DNA from: GCA-2687515 sp963582805
Lineage (GTDB): Bacteria; Pseudomonadota; Alphaproteobacteria; Rhodospirillales; UBA2165
DNA: 11,401 nucleotides
Assembly (NCBI GenBank): GCA_963582805.1
Contig: CAUZTZ010000114.1
Location: 1 to 11,401, forward strand
Direction: 5' to 3'
Part shown: piece by piece, positions 1 to 5,755 of the stretch
How positions within the stretch are numbered: the stretch's first letter is position 1
How the letters are laid out: each line of letters opens with the position of its first letter
Made by a program: the position numbers and the translations under genes
The notes under the pieces: generated by a model
Seen by the model: the letters and a program-made list of their open reading frames with translations, nothing else
The model's database searches: none
What the model was told of the DNA's origin: nothing

Positions 1-108
1 GAGGTCGAAGAGGCCCAGGGCAACGTGGTGCAGACCGCCAAAACCCTCGCCGATGCCGGCGAGATCGTCATCTCCGGCGGCGGCGATGAGGACGAACTGG
101 TCTTCTAA
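1..108 (+). CDS. fliG: C-terminal end of flagellar motor switch protein FliG (5' part outside window)
   Basis: Reading frame 1 is open from the first base to a TAA at 106-108 and gives the last 35 residues of a protein. The tail contains TAKTLADAGEIVISGGG followed by an acidic DEDELVF ending. FliG proteins characteristically end in a helix followed by a GEIVI-type strand and a short acidic tail, and alphaproteobacterial FliG often ends in DEL(I/V)(Y/F). FliG forms the C-ring of the flagellar motor and its C-terminal domain contacts the stator. Only the extreme C-terminus is visible, so the charged torque-generating residues cannot be checked. The next gene is convergent and begins (by its stop codon) only 27 bp away, so no fliH/fliN follows directly. 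The call rests on a short tail and is good but not certain. Confidence 0.72.
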   Translation, partial: EVEEAQGNVVQTAKTLADAGEIVISGGGDEDELVF

Positions 109-135
109 CAATTATCGATTGGGCGCTTGGGCAGG

Positions 136-1218
136 CTATTCGGCGCAGCTCGCCACCGCATCATATTTGAATTTGCGCGGGAACCAGCTTGGGTCTACGA
201 AGATGCCGACGCCGGCGATACCTTGTTGTTTGTTGCGCGGGATACGGAATGTCATCTGCTGCGAGCCGCGCATGCGAAGACGCCTTTTGACCAGCAATCC
301 CTTGGTATCGATGCGGTGGATATTGATCTCCCCCAGCCGGGGCCAACGCGCGCCCACATTGGTAAGCTTGAAACTGGCCTGACCGCCGCTGCATTCGGCT
401 TCAACTTTGATATCCATCTGATCGCCGGAGATCACCGCCGTGGCGGGCGCGCCCGACGCGGTTTCCAACGACGCCACGGCGCCGCCGTTGCCGGCCTCGG
501 CATTGGCCCGCATGCATTCCAGCACGTCGATCCGCTTTTCGATTTTGCCGACATGGGCTTCCAATGTTTTGCCGCGCAAAGTAATGCCGCGCGATTTGAC
601 AATCCGAGGCCGGTTGTTTTCAAAGCTACGCTTCATGCTCTTGTGATGCTGTTTCCAGCGCTTGATATATTTGTCCCAATCGCCGCCGTATTTCTTGGTA
701 ACGGCGCTACGTACCGAGGCCGGCGTTTTGCTCCACCAATCCACTTGCGGCAACGGATCGCATTTTTGGACCACGGACCGCAATCGCGGCTGGGTATTGC
801 CGCCGCCAGCCGCCGTTTCAAATGATTCGAGGCTGGCTTTTCTGTTTTCGGCGTCGCGCAAACATTGCAGCACCACGACCCGCTTTTTGACCATGACCAC
901 ATGAACCGCAAGGGTCGGCCCGCGCAAGGTCTTGCCTTGGGATTTGATCAGCCGCGCGGAGCCATTTTCCAAACTCCGCTGCAACGAGTCGCCATAGCGG
1001 CTCCAACTGGCGATATAGGTGTCCCAATTGCCTTTGTAGCGTTTGTTCACCAGGCCAATTATTTTGGCCGGATCATTGACCCACCAGGCAACATTGGGAA
1101 ACGCGCCGCAGTTATGCACCGCGGCTTTTTCGGCCGCCGCCACGCCCGGCGCGGCGGCAAAGAAGAAGCCCAGCGCCGAAACCAGCGCGAGCGCAAATAA
1201 TGGCAACGATGTTTTCAT
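136..1218 (-). CDS. Predicted exported protein with two tandem Cys-bounded Trp-rich modules; family unknown
   Basis: I do not recognise this protein. With the ATG at 1218 it has 360 residues and starts with a Sec-type signal peptide: Met-Lys, a hydrophobic stretch over about residues 4-23, then an Ala-rich region with likely cleavage near AAA-E30. Residues 37-121 and 153-237 align without a gap at an offset of 116, with 39 of 85 positions identical by my count. Shared marks are an initial Cys, PxVxWW, a KxY-x-G-x-W-D-x-YI-x-x-W segment, SxxRSxEN, KSxGxTLRG, and a closing Cys 82 residues after the first. The remainder, about 266-360, is beta-rich, resembles an Ig-like accessory domain by eye, and has its own Cys pair (276 and 358). 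A GTG at 1248 and an ATG at 1233 are alternative starts; 1218 places the signal peptide correctly, but no start has a clear Shine-Dalgarno sequence. A periplasmic or surface role is inferred; substrate or partner is unknown. It is convergent with fliG and downstream of, but separated from, the usp gene. Confidence 0.8.
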   Translation of the reverse strand: MKTSLPLFALALVSALGFFFAAAPGVAAAEKAAVHNCGAFPNVAWWVNDPAKIIGLVNKRYKGNWDTYIASWSRYGDSLQRSLENGSARLIKSQGKTLRGPTLAVHVVMVKKRVVVLQCLRDAENRKASLESFETAAGGGNTQPRLRSVVQKCDPLPQVDWWSKTPASVRSAVTKKYGGDWDKYIKRWKQHHKSMKRSFENNRPRIVKSRGITLRGKTLEAHVGKIEKRIDVLECMRANAEAGNGGAVASLETASGAPATAVISGDQMDIKVEAECSGGQASFKLTNVGARWPRLGEINIHRIDTKGLLVKRRLRMRGSQQMTFRIPRNKQQGIAGVGIFVDPSWFPRKFKYDAVASCAE

Positions 1219-1238
1219 AGGTGACCACTTCATTCCAC

Positions 1239-1260
1239 TTCGGATCACATTCGGATCACA
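1239..1260. repeat. Perfect 11-bp tandem duplication upstream of the exported-protein gene
   Basis: The unit TTCGGATCACA occurs twice back to back (1239-1249 and 1250-1260), and a weaker GTATCAC echo follows at 1264-1270. It lies 20-42 bp upstream of the preferred start at 1218. Read on the minus strand, a poor promoter-like pair (TTGTTG at 1286-1281 and TATGTG at 1262-1257, 18-bp spacer) overlaps it. An 11-bp period is about one helical turn, which would suit a regulator binding the same face, but chance duplication is equally possible. The GTG start at 1248 would place part of it inside the coding region. Confidence 0.6.
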
Positions 1261-1323
1261 TATGTATCACGCCCAAGGTGCAACAAATGCTGTGGAATAC
1301 CTCTAACGAACATGTGGTAATTC

Positions 1324-1342
1324 ATTGCATATGGAATGCAAT
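1324..1342. repeat. AT-rich inverted repeat, possible operator
   Basis: ATTGCAT at 1324-1330 is repeated in inverse orientation as ATGCAAT at 1336-1342 around a 5-bp spacer, giving a perfect 7-bp dyad in an unusually AT-rich patch. It sits between the end of the usp gene (1391) and the start of the exported-protein gene (1218). On either strand there is no following T-run, so it does not look like an intrinsic terminator. A protein-binding site for the downstream minus-strand gene is the more natural reading, but this is inference only. Confidence 0.45.
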
Positions 1343-1390
1343 ATAGCGGCCATATGTGGCGAATTTTTGGTCCTTGTCGCGGGCTATTTG

Positions 1391-2365
1391 TCAGCGCACG
1401 ACCATGACCGAGTTTTTCGCATACTCCATCACCTTGAAGGCGACGCTACCCATAAAGAATCGTTTGATACCGGTAATGCCGGTATCGCCGGTGACAATCA
1501 GCGAATATTCCGAACCCGCCGTGATGATTTCTTCGACTGGATTACCAACACGGGTAATAACCTCGCGCGGCTCAATATCCAAGGAGCGAACCAATTCGGC
1601 GGCCTTGTCCACATGATTTCTAGCCTCGGCTTCGCCATCGGCGCTGAGGGCGACCGACAGGACGGAAAGATGCCCGGCCCCTGTCCGCTTGACCAGGGCG
1701 GCGGTCTTGCGGATCATTTCCATGGCCCGCTCCGAGCCGTCGGTGCATAGCAAATGGCCCTTACCGCCCTCTAATTCGCGCGTCACCAGCACCGAACAGG
1801 GGGCGTGCACCGCCACTTTTTCGGCCACCGCCGGGTCCCAAAGGGAAATGCCCTTGCCGCCCCAACGGCCCGAGCCGCCAATGACAATTAGATCGTAGGG
1901 GCCCAACTCGTACTGATCCAAAATTCCAGCCGCCACCGATGGCGCCACTTTCAGCTTGAGCACAATGGATTTGCCGCTGGAATGGCGATATTCGGTCTTG
2001 TTGTCGCCCAGGGGATCGCCCTGCACATCGGTGTGTGTGGTTTCCTCCGCCCAATCCGCCGCCAGGTCATAATCTTCCATCAAACGGTCGCGGCCCTTTT
2101 TCAAATATTGGATGCCGGGCAGCTCCAACCCCCAATTCATCATATTTTCGCGCGCCACCCGGACCTGTAGGCCGCCGGTGCGCATGCCCTGATCCACGGG
2201 CCGGACGTAAAAAAGGATAATGTCAGAGTCAGGCTGGCGGCCCACATCGGCGGCATAGTTCAGACCAAGATAGGAATCCTCGGCGCCGTCGATGCAGACG
2301 AGAATTCGAAAACGGTCCTTTCTGACCTCGCGAATTTTCTCAAGGTCAATATTGTTGTCTGCCAT
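1391..2365 (-). CDS. Two-domain universal stress protein (UspA superfamily)
   Basis: The 324-residue product consists of two fused Usp domains, about residues 19-197 and 202-324. Each begins with a beta strand ending in an Asp (ILVCIDGAEDS with D26; LLCTDGSERA with D209). The second domain retains the ATP-binding signature G-2x-G-9x-G-S (GDTG at 293-296, GS at 306-307). The first has GGSG at 163-166, but Trp-Asp (176-177) replaces the expected Gly-Ser/Thr, so it may not bind nucleotide normally. The first domain also carries a long insertion (about 60-140) between its beta strands. Usp proteins are cytoplasmic and often regulate transporters or stress responses. This gene directly follows a permease gene, consistent with a regulatory partner, though that is inference. 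The ATG at 2365 is preferred over an overlapping GTG at 2368; the ribosome-binding site is weak. Confidence 0.9.
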   Translation of the reverse strand: MADNNIDLEKIREVRKDRFRILVCIDGAEDSYLGLNYAADVGRQPDSDIILFYVRPVDQGMRTGGLQVRVARENMMNWGLELPGIQYLKKGRDRLMEDYDLAADWAEETTHTDVQGDPLGDNKTEYRHSSGKSIVLKLKVAPSVAAGILDQYELGPYDLIVIGGSGRWGGKGISLWDPAVAEKVAVHAPCSVLVTRELEGGKGHLLCTDGSERAMEMIRKTAALVKRTGAGHLSVLSVALSADGEAEARNHVDKAAELVRSLDIEPREVITRVGNPVEEIITAGSEYSLIVTGDTGITGIKRFFMGSVAFKVMEYAKNSVMVVR

Positions 2366-2403
2366 CACAGCCTATTACTCCCGCCCCCGGGGTTCCGGTT
2401 CCG

Positions 2404-3918
2404 TTACAATCCCAGGATGGGCCAATAAAGGGCCGCCGCCAATAACATTATTATGATCGAAGTGATCGCCATTTTCCAACCCGCTCTGAGAAAATCGGTG
2501 ACTTTCAAATAGCCGGACGCGTAGACGATAGTACAGGCGGGCGCCGCGAACACGGTCAGGTAGCCAAATCCGGTGGACACCGCGGTCACGAACCCAATGA
2601 GGATCGGGCTTTCTTCGGCGGCGATCGCGACTTTAAGCATGATCGGGCCCAGCACCGCCACCGACGCGCCGGCCGACATGGTATTGGCAATCGCCGTGGT
2701 CAGCACCGAAATGGCGGCCCACAGCCCGATGCCTTTTTCGATGCCGAACGGCACCAATAGCTCAAGAAAGTTCTCCGCCACCCACTGGGCGGCGCCGGAT
2801 TCCTTCATTTCGATGCCGAGCGATATGGCGGCGCCGTACAAAAGCACCACGCCCCAGTTGACGCCCGAATTGATATCCTCCCAATGCACCAGACCGGCGA
2901 TCAGGAACGCCGTCGCGCCGAGCAAGGCGATGGTCCCCATACCGACGGCATCGGAAAGAAATATCCAGCCCAGCAAGGTCATCACAAAAAGGGCTATGGC
3001 GACCCAGTCGGCTCTTTTCATGGAGCCTTGTTCCTCGACCTGCTTGCGAAGGCGCACCACGGCCCGGGACAAATCCTTGTATTCGGGCTTGAACGTCATA
3101 AACAGGATGAGCGTAACGAACGGCAATTGGACCAAGAACAAAGGATAGGCGAAGATTAGCCAACGCAAATATCCCATCAGGAATTTTAGCGTTTCGGGAT
3201 TGGTGGGATCGAAAAAGAATTCCCGCCAATAGCCGATCATGATGGCATTTCTGGCGCCGCCCGACGGCGTTGCGATGGCGGCGACAGAAGCGCCGTAGGC
3301 CACCGACAACAATATCACGGCGGCCAGACCGCGCACTTTTTTAGGGTCATCCGAGGTCAGCATGATCAACGTCATGCCCACCGGCAGCATCATGGCGGCT
3401 ACCGTATGCTCGCCGATAAACGACGCCATCAATCCCGATACGATGGAAATACCCAGACATACCCGAGTTGTTTTGGTGCCGGTGATCCTGACGATCAGCC
3501 AGGCGATGCGCCGGTCCAGCTTCTGCTTGACCACGGCGACGGCCAGCATGAGCGAGCCCATGATGAACAGCACCGAATCGTTCCAAAGGGTCTTGGCAAC
3601 AGCGGACGAATCGTGACCGAGGATAAATATCTGGCCGAGGATGATCAGCAACGCGACGCCCGGCAGCGGGATCGGCTCGGTGATGAACATGACCGTCGCC
3701 GCCACCGACATGCCAAGCACGATCATGCCTTCGCGGCTAAGCCCTTCCGGCAACGGCAGCGATGCAATGGCGCCGCCGATGGCCAGCGCGATAATAAACC
3801 AGCGTTTGTCCCAAAGATAATGGACAACAAAGTCGTAAAGCAGGTTGCCCAATTGGTCGGTCAGGCCGGGCGCCGAGACGATTTCTAAATCTTCGGCGTT
3901 CTGGCTCGTGGTCGTCAT
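2404..3918 (-). CDS. SLC13/DASS-type (divalent anion:Na+ symporter family) inner-membrane permease
   Basis: A 504-residue polytopic membrane protein with roughly a dozen hydrophobic segments between residues 40 and 504, a cytoplasmic-looking N-terminus, and a charged central loop at about 277-303. Family marks are FITEPIPLPGVALL (78-91), SVLFIMGSLMLA (115-126), the AAMMLPVGMTL segment (174-184), VAYGASVAAIATPSGGARN (206-224), and a second-half ANT motif (411-413) followed by GPI. These features fit the DASS/SLC13 fold, which moves dicarboxylates, citrate, sulfate or related anions with Na+. At the first hairpin tip the usual Ser-Asn-Thr before the AAMMLP segment is replaced by Gly-Glu-His-Thr (169-172), so ion and substrate coupling may differ from textbook members. 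The start is supported by AGGA 8 bases upstream. It lies 36 bp after rpe and 38 bp before usp. The substrate cannot be assigned. Confidence 0.85.
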   Translation of the reverse strand: MTTTSQNAEDLEIVSAPGLTDQLGNLLYDFVVHYLWDKRWFIIALAIGGAIASLPLPEGLSREGMIVLGMSVAATVMFITEPIPLPGVALLIILGQIFILGHDSSAVAKTLWNDSVLFIMGSLMLAVAVVKQKLDRRIAWLIVRITGTKTTRVCLGISIVSGLMASFIGEHTVAAMMLPVGMTLIMLTSDDPKKVRGLAAVILLSVAYGASVAAIATPSGGARNAIMIGYWREFFFDPTNPETLKFLMGYLRWLIFAYPLFLVQLPFVTLILFMTFKPEYKDLSRAVVRLRKQVEEQGSMKRADWVAIALFVMTLLGWIFLSDAVGMGTIALLGATAFLIAGLVHWEDINSGVNWGVVLLYGAAISLGIEMKESGAAQWVAENFLELLVPFGIEKGIGLWAAISVLTTAIANTMSAGASVAVLGPIMLKVAIAAEESPILIGFVTAVSTGFGYLTVFAAPACTIVYASGYLKVTDFLRAGWKMAITSIIIMLLAAALYWPILGL

Positions 3919-3954
3919 ACGCTAAGTCCTAGTAACAGTCTTGAATTGCGGGCA

Positions 3955-4599
3955 TCACATAACCGCTTCCTTAAGGGCATTGATCGCCGCCTCGTAGGCG
4001 CCGCCGCCGAACACGGCGCTGCCGGCGACCACCACATCGGCGCCGGCGTCGGCCACCGATTTTATATTGTCCGGCTTGACGCCGCCGTCCACCTCCAACT
4101 CGATGGCGCGGCCATCGATCATGGCGCGGACGCGGCGTATCTTCTCCAATTGGGATGCGATGAAACTCTGCCCGCCGAAGCCGGGATTGACGGTCATCAC
4201 CAGGATCAGATCGATATCGTCCAGCAGCGGCGCCAGCACGCTTTCATCGGTTCCGGGATTGATCGACACGCCGGCCTTTAGCCCAAGCCCGCGTATCACC
4301 TGAACGCTGCGGTGGATATGCTTGTCGGCCTCGGCGTGCACGGTGATGATGTCGGCGCCGGCATCGGCATAGTCCTGCAAGTAGGGCGCCGCCGGATCGA
4401 TCATCAAATGCACATCGAAGGGCTTGTCTGAGGACGCCCGGACGGCCTTGATGATCGGCGCACCGAACGTCAGGTTGGGAACAAAATGGCCATCCATCAC
4501 ATCGATATGAATGTAGTCGGCGCCCGCCGCATCGACGGCGGCAACCTCTTCGCCTAAGCGGGCGAAATCGGCGGATAATATGGATGGCGCTATTTTCAT
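3955..4599 (-). CDS. rpe: Ribulose-phosphate 3-epimerase
   Basis: Interconverts D-ribulose 5-phosphate and D-xylulose 5-phosphate in the pentose phosphate pathway and the Calvin cycle. The 214-residue protein is a complete (beta/alpha)8 barrel of nearly normal length. It opens with KIAPSILSADFARL (2-15), followed by the signature HIDVMDGHFVPNLTFG (31-46), DVHLMI (62-67), VNPGFGGQSF (137-146), EVDGGV (169-174) and VAGSAVF (191-197). The expected metal and catalytic residues His31, Asp33, His64 and Asp171 are all present. It starts 33 bp after fba and precedes the permease by 36 bp, inside the same operon. The Shine-Dalgarno sequence is weak, so translation may lean on coupling within the transcript. 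Nothing suggests damage or transfer. Confidence 0.97.
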   Translation of the reverse strand: MKIAPSILSADFARLGEEVAAVDAAGADYIHIDVMDGHFVPNLTFGAPIIKAVRASSDKPFDVHLMIDPAAPYLQDYADAGADIITVHAEADKHIHRSVQVIRGLGLKAGVSINPGTDESVLAPLLDDIDLILVMTVNPGFGGQSFIASQLEKIRRVRAMIDGRAIELEVDGGVKPDNIKSVADAGADVVVAGSAVFGGGAYEAAINALKEAVM

Positions 4600-4632
4600 C
4601 TTAGCTTTAAGTACAATTGTAGAAGTTTCGGA

Positions 4633-5697
4633 TCAGTTAATCTTCGGGTCCAGGCTGCCGTCCTGATAGCGTTTGGCCATGTCGGAAATGGCAATCGGCT
4701 TGATCTTGCCGGCCTGGCCGGCGGTCGAAAAACGCTCGTAACGTTCGATGCAAACCTCGGTCATGGCTTCCATGGCCGGCTTGTTGAATTTTCGGGGATC
4801 AAACTCGGCCCTGTTCTCGGCCGCCACTTTGCGGTACATGCCGGTCATCGCCATGCGGTTGTCGGTATCGATATTCACCTTGCGGACGCCGTGTTTGATG
4901 CCGAGCACCACCTCTTCGACGGGCACCCCATAGGTCTGCGGCATGTCGCCGCCATGGTCGTTGATCAGGTCCTGCAATTCCTGGGGCACCGCCGAGGAGC
5001 CGTGCATGACCAGATGCGTGCCCGGCAGCCGCTCGTTGATTTTTTTGACCACGTCCATGGCCAGGATATCGCCGGTGGGCTTGCGCGTGAATTTGTAGGC
5101 GCCGTGCGACGTGCCGATGGCAACCGCCAGGGCATCGACTTTGGTCTTGGCGACAAAATCGGCGGCCTCGTCCGGGTCGGTGACCAGCATGTCGGTATCC
5201 AGCTTGCCCTCGAAACCGTGGCCGTCTTCTTTTTCGCCCTCGCCGGTTTCCAACGAGCCGAGGCAGCCGAGCTCACCCTCCACCGAAACGCCGACCGCGT
5301 GCGACATATCGACCACCGCCTTGGTGGTATCGACGTTATATTCGTAGGACGCCGGCGTCTTGGCGTCTTCTTCCAGGGAGCCGTCCATCATCACCGAGGA
5401 AAAACCGTTTTCGATGGCCGAGGCACAGGTATCGGTATTGTTGCCGTGATCCAGATGCATGCAGATCGGGATATTGGGATACATCTCCACCGCCGCCTCG
5501 ATCAGATGGCGCAGCACAATGTCGTTGGCGTAGGAGCGCGCCCCCCGGCTGGCCTGCAAAATAACCGGCGCATCGGTTTTATCGGCGGCCACCATGATCG
5601 CCAGCATCTGTTCCATATTGTTGATATTGAAAGCCGGAATGCCGTAATCGTTTTCCGCCGCGTGATCCAATATTTGCCGCAAGGAAACTAATGCCAT
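4633..5697 (-). CDS. fba: Class II fructose-1,6-bisphosphate aldolase, Calvin-cycle subtype
   Basis: Zn-dependent reversible cleavage of fructose 1,6-bisphosphate to dihydroxyacetone phosphate and glyceraldehyde 3-phosphate; this subtype can also make sedoheptulose 1,7-bisphosphate. The 354-residue protein begins MALVSLRQILDHAAEN and continues with YGIPAFNINN, hallmarks of the CbbA-like subgroup. Catalytic Asp83 and zinc ligand His84 lie in HLDHG (81-85), with further zinc ligands His198 in GTSHG and His232 in MHGSS. Glu142 lies in EGELG, and the phosphate-binding NIDTDNR loop is at 275-281. The frame is open upstream to 5847, but the ATG at 5697 is chosen because a near-perfect GAGGAGG lies 5 bases before it, homologous proteins start here, and the extension would run into tkt. 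It lies 58 bp after tkt and 33 bp before rpe. Confidence 0.97.
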   Translation of the reverse strand: MALVSLRQILDHAAENDYGIPAFNINNMEQMLAIMVAADKTDAPVILQASRGARSYANDIVLRHLIEAAVEMYPNIPICMHLDHGNNTDTCASAIENGFSSVMMDGSLEEDAKTPASYEYNVDTTKAVVDMSHAVGVSVEGELGCLGSLETGEGEKEDGHGFEGKLDTDMLVTDPDEAADFVAKTKVDALAVAIGTSHGAYKFTRKPTGDILAMDVVKKINERLPGTHLVMHGSSAVPQELQDLINDHGGDMPQTYGVPVEEVVLGIKHGVRKVNIDTDNRMAMTGMYRKVAAENRAEFDPRKFNKPAMEAMTEVCIERYERFSTAGQAGKIKPIAISDMAKRYQDGSLDPKIN

Positions 5698-5702
5698 AAC
5701 TA

Positions 5703-5709
5703 CCTCCTC
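5703..5709 (-). promoter_or_regulatory. Strong ribosome-binding site fixing the fba start
   Basis: On the minus strand GAGGAGG is followed after 5 bases (TAGTT) by the ATG at 5697. It is the strongest Shine-Dalgarno sequence in the window, rules out the longer in-frame start near 5847, and suggests high translation of the aldolase relative to its operon partners. Confidence 0.85.
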
Positions 5710-5755
5710 AAATTTGCCACATCCACACCTAAAATTACCATGGGCGCCTCGGCCC

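Noticed and set aside
127..825. Plus-strand open frame of 232 codons opposite the exported-protein gene
   Set aside because: It is antisense to a gene with a signal peptide and a conserved internal duplication. It has no ribosome-binding site and no recognisable domain, and long antisense frames are common in GC-rich DNA.
4891..5691. Plus-strand open frame of 266 codons opposite fba
   Set aside because: Its His/Arg/Gly/Val-rich composition is that of a mirror frame of a GC-rich gene, and the opposite strand encodes an unmistakable aldolase with all catalytic residues.
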